Shown here piece by piece: positions 14,591-22,065 of a stretch of 35,196 nucleotides of DNA. Source of the stretch: a virus; the IMG/VR virus record IMGVR_UViG_3300027754_000250, positions 1 to 35,196 of that record; one strand, 5' to 3'. Under the pieces are notes generated by a model. It did not search any database, was not told where the DNA came from, and saw nothing but the letters and a program-made list of their open reading frames with translations. The position numbers and the translations under genes are program-made. Numbering within the stretch: the stretch's first letter is position 1; every line of letters starts with the position of its first letter.

Positions 14591-14983
14591 ATGGCTCTTC
14601 CGAATGGCGCTGGTGGTTACCAGCTCGGCGACGGCAACCTCACTGAAGTCACGCTTGGCGTTCAGTCTACCCCCGTTGCAAAGACCGCTGCGGCTACGCT
14701 TACCGCTGCGGAACTTACTTCTGGTATCATCACGTATACGGGCGCTGCGGTTAACTTGACGCTCCCCACGGTGGCGCTTACCGAGGCTCTGGTCACCAGC
14801 GCCAAGAACGACAGCTGCTTTGACGTTGTGATTATCAACACGGGCGCTACTAATGCGGCAACCGTTGTGGTTGGCACTGGTTGGACCATTGTTGGTGCTG
14901 CCGCCGTGTCTGCGGCTACTTCAGCTCGCTTTCTTGCGCGTAAAGTGGGCGATCTTTCGTGGACGCTGTACCGCATCGCCTAA
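14591..14983 (+). CDS. Head decoration-like protein, 130 aa
   Basis: The product begins MALPNGAGGYQLGDGNLTEV and is Thr/Ala/Val-rich with beta-strand patterning, including ITYTGAAVNLTLPTVAL and DLSWTLYRIA at the end. Similar short proteins starting M-LP-GAGGYQxGDGN occur directly after coat genes in environmental phages and are probably decoration or capsid-cementing proteins. A TAGGAGA site gives a strong start. It is flanked by two hairpins: one before it after coat, and a terminator after it. No enzyme motif. Confidence 0.75.
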   Translation: MALPNGAGGYQLGDGNLTEVTLGVQSTPVAKTAAATLTAAELTSGIITYTGAAVNLTLPTVALTEALVTSAKNDSCFDVVIINTGATNAATVVVGTGWTIVGAAAVSAATSARFLARKVGDLSWTLYRIA

Positions 14984-14989
14984 TCAACC

Positions 14990-15017
14990 AACGCCCCGTC
15001 TACGGGCGGGGCGTTTT
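14990..15017 (+). terminator. Rho-independent terminator after coat/decoration genes
   Basis: ACGCCCC (14991-14997) pairs with GGGGCGT (15008-15014), extended by A14990-T15015, with a 10-base loop and a following TTTT. It begins seven bases after the decoration-gene stop and is the clearest intrinsic terminator in the window. It separates coat expression from the tail machine genes. Confidence 0.85.
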
Positions 15018-15031
15018 CCACAGGTATTTTT

Positions 15032-15250
15032 ATGATCTACATGCGCCACCCGGTCCACGGCACCAAAGTTGCTACTATGGAAGCCGAAGCGATTTATGAT
15101 GAAGAGAGCGGCTGGAAACGCTATACTCCCGGCGAAGCCCCGCCCTCTGACACGTCAGAGCCGGTAAATGAACTTGCACCCCGGCGACGCGGTCGCAGGC
15201 CGCTGAATGAGGGAATAGCCAGCTATGACGACAGCCGGGGATCAAATTAA
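15032..15250 (+). CDS. Small charged protein, 72 aa, before gp4-like gene
   Basis: The product starts MIYMRHPVHGTKVATMEAEA and continues with EESGWKRYTPGEAPP, then a basic RRRGRRP motif (about residue 51-57). It resembles the short 'MRHPxHGxKVA...EAE...GW' proteins found between coat and head-closure genes of phages; function is unestablished. There is no obvious Shine-Dalgarno, only AGG at -12. Its last 26 bases overlap the gp4-like gene. It is likely a virion or assembly factor by location. Confidence 0.7.
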   Translation: MIYMRHPVHGTKVATMEAEAIYDEESGWKRYTPGEAPPSDTSEPVNELAPRRRGRRPLNEGIASYDDSRGSN

Positions 15251-15935
15251 CGGAGCCCTTCGCCTTCTAGGCGTCTTGGCCGAAGGCGAAACGCCATCTG
15301 CGGCTACGTCGCAAGACGCGCTGTTTGCGCTCAATCAAATGATTGATTCTTGGGGCACGGAAAAGCTCTCGACGTTCACAACGCAAGAGCAAGTGTTTTC
15401 GTGGTTGCCAGGGCTCATCAGTCAGACGCTCGGCCCTTCCGGTGATTTCGTTGGCGACCGTCCTGTCCTCATGGACGACGCGACGTATTTCGTGGACGCT
15501 TCAACGGGCATTTCCTACGGCATAAAAATAATCAACCAGCAGCAGTACGACGGCATCGCGGTCAAAACCGTTACCAGTACTTTTCCACAGGTAATGTGGA
15601 TCAACACCAATTACCCCAACATCGACATGCACATCTATCCGGTGCCTACCAAGGTGCTGGAATGGCATTTCATATCGGCGGCGCAACTGACGCAGCCCGC
15701 AACCATCGCAACACCGTTGTACTTTCCGCCGGGCTACCTGCGAGCGTTCCGGTACAATCTGGCTTGCGAGATCGCTCCTGAGTTTGGCGTGGAGCCGTCT
15801 GGTACGGTCAGCCGGATTGCGATGTATTCCAAACGCAATCTTAAACGCATCAACAATCCCGACGACATCATGTCGATCCCCTACGCCATCGTCAGCACCC
15901 GCCAGCGGTTCAACATCTTTGCAGGTAACTTCTGA
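15225..15935 (+). CDS. P22 gp4-like head-to-tail adaptor
   Basis: The product (236 aa) has the N terminus MTTAGDQINGALRLLGVLAE and GETPSAATSQDALFALNQMI that mark the P22 gp4-like tail accessory/adaptor family. The ring this forms extends the portal and closes the head after packaging. P22 gp4 itself is 166 aa, so this one is longer, with a Tyr/Ile/Pro-rich C-terminal half (IDMHIYPVPTKVLEW). GAGGGAA precedes the start. The gene overlaps the preceding small gene by 26 bases and its stop overlaps the gp10-like start (TGATG). Identity is strong by motif and by order. Confidence 0.85.
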   Translation: MTTAGDQINGALRLLGVLAEGETPSAATSQDALFALNQMIDSWGTEKLSTFTTQEQVFSWLPGLISQTLGPSGDFVGDRPVLMDDATYFVDASTGISYGIKIINQQQYDGIAVKTVTSTFPQVMWINTNYPNIDMHIYPVPTKVLEWHFISAAQLTQPATIATPLYFPPGYLRAFRYNLACEIAPEFGVEPSGTVSRIAMYSKRNLKRINNPDDIMSIPYAIVSTRQRFNIFAGNF

Positions 15936-17467
15936 TGAAGAGCCCTATCCTTGGCTCCGCGTATGTAGCCCGCAGCGTCAACGCTGCGGACAACCGCATG
16001 ATCAACATGTTTCCAGAGGTTGTCCCGGAAGCAGGGAAAGAACCCGCGTTCCTTCAACGCGCGCCAGGACTGAATTATCTTGCCACAATGGGCCAAGGCC
16101 CAGTGCGCGGGCTCTGGCAGTTTGGCAATTACGGCTACGCCGTGTCGGGCACATCGCTCTACAAGATCGACAGCAATTTTAACGTTGTGTCCAAAGGCAC
16201 CGTGTCGGGCACCGGTCAAGTGTCGATGGTAGACAACGGTACGCAGTTGTTCATTGCTGCGGGCGCTACCGGCTATATCTACAACGCCAGTACGGACGTG
16301 TTCGCGCAAATCACAGATGTTGATTTTGCAGGCGCGGTAACGGTCGGGTTCATCGACGGATATTTTGTCTACAACCAACCCAACAGCCAAAAATTCTGGG
16401 TTACGTCGTTGTACGATGGCACGTCTGTCGATCCATTGGATTTTGCCAGCGCCGAAGGTTCGCCCGACAATTTGGTGTCTTTGATCGTGGACCACCGCGA
16501 GATCTGGTTGTTTGGGCAGAATTCTACCGAAGTCTGGTATGACGCCGGTCTGCCGGATTTTCCTCTTGCGCGCATCCAAGGCGCGTTCATCGAAATCGGT
16601 TGCGCTGCGCCGTTCTCCGTTGCCAAACTTGACAATGGCGTGTTTTGGCTTAGTTCAGACGCTCGCGGGCGCGGTATGATATACCGTTCCAACGGCTACG
16701 CTGGCGTTCGCATCTCGACGCACTCTGTTGAATGGCAGATCCAGCAGTACGCCGACATTACAGATGCGGTGGCATATACTTACCAGCAGGACGGCCATTC
16801 GTTCTATGTGCTGAACTTTCCCAGCGCCGACATCACTTGGGTTTACGACGTGGCTACCCAAGCTTGGCACCAGCGCGCCGGTTGGCTCAATAACGAGTTT
16901 ACCCGCCATCGCGGCAACTGCCAGATGGCGTTCAACGGCCAGATCGTCATTGGCGACTATCTGACCGGCCAGATCTACGCTTACGACCCCACGGTCTACA
17001 CCGAAGCCGGATCGGTTCAGAAATGGTTGCGCTCGTGGCGGGCGCTGCCTACCGGCACCAACAACCTGAAACGCACCACGCAACACAGTTTGCAATTAGA
17101 TTGTGAGTCGGGCGTGGGTTTGGACGGCGCAACGCCTGCGACCACAACCTATCTCAGCAGCATTTCGTCTGACGCCGCGTCTGCGGGCGCGATCAGCGGC
17201 GAATCGGAAGAGACCACACGCGAAATAATTGTGCAGGGTTCCGATCCGCAGGTCATGTTGCGCTGGTCGGATGATGGCGGGCACACTTGGTCTAATGAAC
17301 AATGGCGGTCAATGGGCAAGCTTGGCGAGACCGGGCGACGTGTCTTGTGGCGCAGGCTTGGCATGACTCTAAAACTCCGTGACCGCGTGTACGAAGTGTC
17401 TGGAACCGATCCGGTTAAGATTGCCATCATGGGCGCGGAATTGATCGTGAGCCCCACCAATGCTTGA
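15935..17467 (+). CDS. P22 gp10-like packaged DNA stabilisation protein
   Basis: The 510-aa product (P22 gp10 is 472 aa) begins MKSPILGSAYVARSVNAADN and contains RMINMFPEVVPEAGKEPAFL, a run of WD/propeller-like beta repeats, and SPDNLVSLIVDHREIWLFGQ, VWYDAG and VAYTYQQDGHSFYVLNFPSA. These match the family that forms the tail hub below gp4 and prevents DNA leakage. The C terminus from residue about 430 has DDGGHTWSNE and ends VKIAIMGAELIVS. No N-terminal signal is needed. Upstream overlap by one base with the gp4-like gene and downstream overlap by eight bases with the next gene are typical of a translation-coupled head-closure operon. Confidence 0.9.
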   Translation: MKSPILGSAYVARSVNAADNRMINMFPEVVPEAGKEPAFLQRAPGLNYLATMGQGPVRGLWQFGNYGYAVSGTSLYKIDSNFNVVSKGTVSGTGQVSMVDNGTQLFIAAGATGYIYNASTDVFAQITDVDFAGAVTVGFIDGYFVYNQPNSQKFWVTSLYDGTSVDPLDFASAEGSPDNLVSLIVDHREIWLFGQNSTEVWYDAGLPDFPLARIQGAFIEIGCAAPFSVAKLDNGVFWLSSDARGRGMIYRSNGYAGVRISTHSVEWQIQQYADITDAVAYTYQQDGHSFYVLNFPSADITWVYDVATQAWHQRAGWLNNEFTRHRGNCQMAFNGQIVIGDYLTGQIYAYDPTVYTEAGSVQKWLRSWRALPTGTNNLKRTTQHSLQLDCESGVGLDGATPATTTYLSSISSDAASAGAISGESEETTREIIVQGSDPQVMLRWSDDGGHTWSNEQWRSMGKLGETGRRVLWRRLGMTLKLRDRVYEVSGTDPVKIAIMGAELIVSPTNA

Positions 17468-18038
17468 TAACATCACGCAGATACCTGCCCCGCGTGTCGC
17501 TATTTGGGACACGATGACAAACTACGTCACGCGCGGGTGGTATCGGTATTTCTACAACCTCTACGCTATCCTTGGCAGCGGATCGCTCCGCAGCGGCGCG
17601 TTCTACGACACCACCACACAAACCGCCGCCGTTATCAATACGGCCTACGCCATCACGCTCAACAACACTAGTTTGACCCAAGGCGTTAGCATAGGAACGC
17701 CGACATCGCGGGTTTATGTGGACCGCACGGGCTCTTACAACATTCAGTTCTCGTTACAACTGACCAGCACCAACGCGGCGGATAAAGACGTGTACATCTG
17801 GGCGGATGTAAACGGAACGTCCGTACCTGAGAGCGCCACCAAGTTGAGTTTGTCTGGCTCTAGTAAATCTTACGTTGCGGCTTGGAATTTTGTTATCCGC
17901 ATGAGCGCAGGTGACTATTTCCGGCTAATGTGGTCTACTACCAACACGAATGTTCAGATAGCCCGCATAGCGGCGTCTGCGCCTGTACCGGCCATCCCAT
18001 CGGTCATCTTGACCGTAGCTGCAAATATAGGTGAATAA
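17460..18038 (+). CDS. Jelly-roll-like virion protein in the gp26 position
   Basis: The product (192 aa) begins MLDNITQIPAPRVAIWDTMT and TRGWYRYFYNLYAILG, then forms a beta-rich domain with AYAITLNNTSLTQGVSI, SYNIQFSLQLTSTNAADKDV and a terminal VILTVAANIGE. The pattern resembles C1q/TNF-like trimeric beta domains. P22 gp26, the tail needle plugging the hub, occupies this position in P22, but the long coiled-coil shaft is missing here. It may thus be a shortened plug or a small receptor-contact protein. It overlaps both neighbours, which supports a functional link with the hub. Confidence 0.7.
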   Translation: MLDNITQIPAPRVAIWDTMTNYVTRGWYRYFYNLYAILGSGSLRSGAFYDTTTQTAAVINTAYAITLNNTSLTQGVSIGTPTSRVYVDRTGSYNIQFSLQLTSTNAADKDVYIWADVNGTSVPESATKLSLSGSSKSYVAAWNFVIRMSAGDYFRLMWSTTNTNVQIARIAASAPVPAIPSVILTVAANIGE

Positions 18039-18940
18039 TGGCTGTTCTCACTCCATCTCCCAAGACAGCTTTTGTTGACGCAGCAGGCGAGCCGCTGGTT
18101 GGCGGGCAGTTGTACACTTACATTGCCGGTACGACGACGTTGCAGGCCACTTACACGGACGCGACGGCGGCGACGGCCAACACCAACCCGATCATCTTGG
18201 ACTCGCGCGGCGAGGCTAGCGTTTGGCTGGGCGGCGCTATTTACAAGTTTGTGCTGAAGGACGCGGATGGCGCTCTAATCTGGACGGTGGATTACATTTC
18301 GGCCCCCACGGCTGCGGTGTCGCCCGTGTTGTCGGGTAACGTCACCATTGACTCCAACACATCCTCGCCTGCATTGACGATCACGCAGACCGGCACGGGC
18401 GCGGCGCTTAGGGTGCAAGACTCCGCTGATCCTGACGTAACGCCATTCATTATCGACGCCACCGGCCAAGTTGGCCTTGGCACGGCTACGCCCGTGTCCG
18501 CCTTGGAGATCGCCAGCCCTGGCGTCTTTACCGGCGCGTGGGCCTACCTGCCTACCGGCACGGCGATGATGTTCGTGCAGACTTCCGCGCCTACCGGCTG
18601 GACCAAGTCCACCACGCACGACAACAAGGCGCTGCGCGTGGTGTCGGGCGCAGCCAGCAGCGGCGGCACAACGGCGTTCACAAGCGTCTTCACATCCCGC
18701 ACGATCACAACCGCCAACATGCCCAGCCACACCCATACGCTGACTGACCCCGGTCATACGCACACCATTGGAACTACTAATTCCGCTGGCGGCGGTGGTG
18801 GTGGGTCTGTTGTTGGTGGCGGAACTAGCTACACTACCAGCACCGCTACCACCGGCATTACAATCGCCAACGCCGGTAGCGGCACGGCGATGGACTTTGC
18901 CGTCCAGTACGTTGATGTCATCATCGCGACCAAGGATTGA
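18038..18940 (+). CDS. Fibre/collar-type protein with His-rich tail
   Basis: The 300-aa product has an N-terminal domain (about 1-90; MAVLTPSPKTAFVDAAGEPL, GGQLYTYIAGT, NPIILDSRGEA) resembling head-binding domains of podovirus spikes. A beta repeat region follows (about 95-165). The C-terminal tail-collar-like region has PTGTAMMFVQTSAPTGWTK and HxH pairs at H231/H233 and H240/H242. Such HxH motifs bind iron or other metals in the T4 long-fibre tip and related fibre proteins; that function is an analogy. A Gly-rich loop (251-256) follows. It is probably the main host-contact appendage attached near the portal. It overlaps the 17460 gene by one base. Confidence 0.8.
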   Translation: MAVLTPSPKTAFVDAAGEPLVGGQLYTYIAGTTTLQATYTDATAATANTNPIILDSRGEASVWLGGAIYKFVLKDADGALIWTVDYISAPTAAVSPVLSGNVTIDSNTSSPALTITQTGTGAALRVQDSADPDVTPFIIDATGQVGLGTATPVSALEIASPGVFTGAWAYLPTGTAMMFVQTSAPTGWTKSTTHDNKALRVVSGAASSGGTTAFTSVFTSRTITTANMPSHTHTLTDPGHTHTIGTTNSAGGGGGGSVVGGGTSYTTSTATTGITIANAGSGTAMDFAVQYVDVIIATKD

Positions 18941-18942
18941 CG

Positions 18943-19212
18943 ATGCAGCTCAAGAACGGATCATTCTGCCCGCTGATCAAGAAGGAGTGCGTCCAGCTCC
19001 AGTGCGCTTGGTTCACGCAGTTGCGTGGAACGCACCCGCAGACGGGCGCGGAGATTGACGAGTGGATGTGCGCCATCTCGGCCATGCCCATGCTACAGAT
19101 CGAGGTTGCCAAGGAGGCGCGGCAGGGCGCTGCGGCGACCGAGAGCTTCCGAAACGAAATGGTGCGGGCGCAGGCCGAGGTGCTGCCGTCATTCATCAAA
19201 CAATTGTCATGA
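18943..19212 (+). CDS. Small Cys-containing phage protein, 89 aa
   Basis: The product starts MQLKNGSFCPLIKKECVQLQ and contains four Cys in the first half (FCPLIKKEC, QLQC, MC), then a helical C terminus. The repeated C-P-x4-C and x3-C layout suggests metal or disulphide chemistry, but the protein is predicted cytoplasmic. Small proteins with this CPxxKxxCxxxxCAWF motif recur in environmental phages, with unknown role. The chosen ATG is three bases after the previous stop. It precedes the cupin gene, and the two are probably co-transcribed. Confidence 0.75.
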   Translation: MQLKNGSFCPLIKKECVQLQCAWFTQLRGTHPQTGAEIDEWMCAISAMPMLQIEVAKEARQGAAATESFRNEMVRAQAEVLPSFIKQLS

Positions 19213-19220
19213 GGTGACGT

Positions 19221-19724
19221 ATGCTGCCTGCTGAAGCCAACACGCTGGACAAGGTTGCGTTTCGGGAGAAGATCCTGAACGCGCAGGACGTGATGATGAC
19301 AAACATCGCGGACGGAAAGCTGTCTGACGCGTTGCCGTCCTGCACCCTGACGCACACCTATACGCCCATCCATGAAGAATATGGCGCGGGCACCTACGCC
19401 AGACAGATGTTCATCCCCAAGGGAACGCTTATCATTGGCAAAATCCACCGGCACCAGCATTTGAACTTCATCATGCAGGGGCGGGTGTCTGTTGCAACCG
19501 AGTTTGGCACCAAGTTTTTGACCGCCCCATGCGTGTTTGTGTCTGAGGTTGGTCTGAAACGGGCCGTCTACGCGGAAGAGAACACCATTTGGGTGACGGT
19601 CCATCAGACCAAATTTACAGGCGAAGAAAACCTTGATAAGATGGAAGACGAATTGATCGCCCCCGACTACAGCGATATGGGTCTGATCGCGTCTGTTGAA
19701 GCCCTACAGAGGATCGCACCATGA
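19221..19724 (+). CDS. Cupin-domain protein
   Basis: The 167-aa product has a double-stranded beta-helix signature: GTLIIGKIHRHQHLNFIMQG at residues 68-87 with possible metal-binding His at 76, 78 and 80, followed by GRVSVATEFG and a second motif with H128. This is the cupin pattern. Substrate or role in the phage is unknown; in phages such proteins lie in structural gene blocks and may be virion proteins or modify a small molecule. GAGGTGA before the ATG makes the start firm. Its stop overlaps the ejection-protein start by ATGA, suggesting coupling. Confidence 0.82.
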   Translation: MLPAEANTLDKVAFREKILNAQDVMMTNIADGKLSDALPSCTLTHTYTPIHEEYGAGTYARQMFIPKGTLIIGKIHRHQHLNFIMQGRVSVATEFGTKFLTAPCVFVSEVGLKRAVYAEENTIWVTVHQTKFTGEENLDKMEDELIAPDYSDMGLIASVEALQRIAP

Positions 19725-20551
19725 CTTTTGGTATTTCCGCGTCCGCCGCGTTTTTAGGTGGTTCGGCCCTTCTTGGAGCCGGGGTATCATACCTTGGGTC
19801 TAGCAACGCCGCCAACGCTCAGCGCGACGCTGCGGCGCAAAGCGCTGCTGTCCAAAAAGAAATGGCGGACCAAAGCATCGCCGCGCAGAAGGAAATGTAC
19901 CAGCAGGGCCGTACAGACCTTGCGCCATACCGCGAAGGCGGCGTTACCGCGCAGAATCAATTGTTTCAAATGTTAGGGCTTGGCGGCGACACCACGGCGG
20001 CAAACTACGGCAAGTACGCCAAAGACTTTGGCATGTCGGACTTTACAACCGATCCAGGCTATCAGTTTCGTCTTGAGCAGGGCATGAAGGCGCTGAACGC
20101 CAGCGCCGCCGCCAAGGGTATGGGTGTGTCCGGTGCAAACATTAAAGGCGCTACCGAATACGGCCAAAATATGGGTTCGCAAGAATACCAGAACGCTTTT
20201 AATCGTTACCAAACCAACCGCAACAACCAGATCTCGCCGCTTATGGATTTTACGCGGTTTGGGCAGGCGGCGGCTGCTGGGTCTGCGGCGGCGGCGGGTA
20301 ATTTGGGGTCAAACCTTGGCACCACCTATTCAAACCTTGGCACCAATCTTGGCACCGCCGCCACTAACGCGGGCGCGGCTACGGCAGGCGGTTACGTTGC
20401 GGGCGGCAACGCAATCAATTCAACGATTGGCAATATCGGCAATCAATACATGAACATGCAGAATCAAGCCAATCAAACGTCGTACCAGAACAGCCTTCTG
20501 GCTGCGCTCAATAACCAGAACATGAGCGCGACCGGCTACACAAAATTTTAA
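19721..20551 (+). CDS. DNA ejection protein, gp7-like
   Basis: The 276-aa product starts with a hydrophobic Gly/Ala/Ser-rich stretch (about 6-27, AAFLGGSALLGAGVSYLGSS). It is followed by a helical Gln/Ala region with AQRDAAAQSAAVQKEMADQS, the conserved DFGMSDFTTDPGYQFRLEQG and KALNASAAAKGMGVSGANIK, and Asn/Gly-rich C-terminal repeats (SNLGTxLGTA). This matches P22 gp7-type ejection proteins in composition and by position as first of three ejection genes. It would be packaged in the head and leave with DNA to form a trans-periplasmic conduit. The N-terminal hydrophobic segment could insert into membrane. No lytic transglycosylase motif is visible. Confidence 0.8.
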   Translation: MTFGISASAAFLGGSALLGAGVSYLGSSNAANAQRDAAAQSAAVQKEMADQSIAAQKEMYQQGRTDLAPYREGGVTAQNQLFQMLGLGGDTTAANYGKYAKDFGMSDFTTDPGYQFRLEQGMKALNASAAAKGMGVSGANIKGATEYGQNMGSQEYQNAFNRYQTNRNNQISPLMDFTRFGQAAAAGSAAAAGNLGSNLGTTYSNLGTNLGTAATNAGAATAGGYVAGGNAINSTIGNIGNQYMNMQNQANQTSYQNSLLAALNNQNMSATGYTKF

Positions 20552-20566
20552 GGGAGCATTAGGCCC

Positions 20567-22063
20567 GTGGATTACAACATAGCCCTCCCGCAGTTTAACG
20601 TAGCCCCGGCGCAGGTCGGCGGCCCCGTAAACATGTTGACGGACGTGATGAAGTTGAAGGGCCTCCAGCAGGATCAGCAGCTCAATCAATTGAAATTCCA
20701 AGAATACCAGCGCGCGCGCGGCGACGCAGCAACAAAGCGCGCGGAAGACGCAAAGACAAAAGCCGAATTGGCACGGATATACGGCGCTGGCGTCAACAAT
20801 CTGGCTCCTGCTGCGCCTAATAACAATCTGGTTGCACCTGCTGAAGCTCCTACGCCCCAGATGGGCTTTGGCGCGGGCGTTGGCGAGTACGCGCCCGCCC
20901 CTGCGCCTGCGGTGGCTCCCGCTGCGGCTGCTGCTCCGACGCCCGGCGTACCTAACTACGCCGGTATCATAACCGAGTTGGTTAGGGGCGGGCATATAGA
21001 AGAGGCCAAAAAGATGGCCGATCTTGCCAAAAGCCATACGGAAACGCGCGGCAAAGAATACGAAAATAGCGTGAAGCAAATTGATGCTGCGTATGCACCT
21101 TTGCAGGCGCTAACCAACCGTGTGCAGAGCCCGGCGGATGTCGCTGCGTACACGCAGATGCTTTACAACGACCCTGTTCTGGGTCCGCAAGCTGCTAAAA
21201 TCAAGCCTCTTGAGCAAGCCATATCCGATAGCCAGCGCGAGTTTGCCGCCGACCCTCGACAGTGGCAATTGGCACATGGTCCTGAAAGAGTAAACGGCAA
21301 AGTGATCTATGACGCCGCAACGGCGGCAATTGCCCCTAGGATTGAAAAAGTAGACAGCGGTGGGTCGTTTGTTTTTATGGACACAAACCCAAAAAGCCCT
21401 ACCTCAGGAAAAACTTTATACGAAATTCAAAAGACGCTTACGCCCGCGCAAGGGGCAAAGGAAATGCCGCCGACTGTTTCTCTTCAAAAAGGCGAAGTAT
21501 GGAACAAAGAAGCGGGGCGCGTTGATGTTGTTCCAGGCACTGCTGCGTTTATTACGCGGTCTCAAAGTCACGCTGAAGACGTAACCGCGTTGAACGGTTT
21601 AAAAGAAAAATCAGATGAAGCAATCGCCAACATTAAGAAAATGTTAAGCGACGAAAATAAAGAAGGATTTCAAGCAAATTTTGGCGGGGCAGGTACTACC
21701 GTACAAAGTCGGATGCCTGGAAAAGCTGCGGATTTCAAAGGTATGTTGAATACGTTTAAATCCAACATGAAGTCGGCGGGGCTTGAAATGATGCGCGCCG
21801 GCGGGTCTATTGGCGCTATGACCGAAAAAGAATGGCCTATCGTAGAAGCTGAAATGGCTTCTTTGGATGGATGGATGACGGAGGAAAACGCCCGAAACGT
21901 TATGAGAAATGTTATTGCACGTTTGGACCGAATTAAGAAAAGTTCGGAAAAAGTGTACGACATGACATGGGGCGAAACACAATTTCACCCAAAAAATAAA
22001 AACGCACCTAGCGAGTCTACAACGCCGGATCGTCCGCCAATTGGTTCTTTTGGGGGGAAATAA
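20567..22063 (+). CDS. DNA ejection protein, gp20-like (by position)
   Basis: The 498-aa product is second in the ejection block. It is long and largely helical, with MDYNIALPQFNVAPAQVGGP at the start, a coiled segment (about 20-70), an Ala/Pro linker (about 80-130), and a C-terminal helical domain with MLNTFKSNMKSAGLEMMRAG and WPIVEAEMASLDGWMTEENA. The size is close to P22 gp20 (471 aa). I see no clear domain match, so function is assigned by synteny and composition. The start is GTG at 20567 with AAGGGAG about ten bases upstream. It ends two bases before the next ATG. Toward its 3' half the DNA becomes AT-richer. Confidence 0.7.
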   Translation: MDYNIALPQFNVAPAQVGGPVNMLTDVMKLKGLQQDQQLNQLKFQEYQRARGDAATKRAEDAKTKAELARIYGAGVNNLAPAAPNNNLVAPAEAPTPQMGFGAGVGEYAPAPAPAVAPAAAAAPTPGVPNYAGIITELVRGGHIEEAKKMADLAKSHTETRGKEYENSVKQIDAAYAPLQALTNRVQSPADVAAYTQMLYNDPVLGPQAAKIKPLEQAISDSQREFAADPRQWQLAHGPERVNGKVIYDAATAAIAPRIEKVDSGGSFVFMDTNPKSPTSGKTLYEIQKTLTPAQGAKEMPPTVSLQKGEVWNKEAGRVDVVPGTAAFITRSQSHAEDVTALNGLKEKSDEAIANIKKMLSDENKEGFQANFGGAGTTVQSRMPGKAADFKGMLNTFKSNMKSAGLEMMRAGGSIGAMTEKEWPIVEAEMASLDGWMTEENARNVMRNVIARLDRIKKSSEKVYDMTWGETQFHPKNKNAPSESTTPDRPPIGSFGGK

Positions 22064-22065
22064 TT

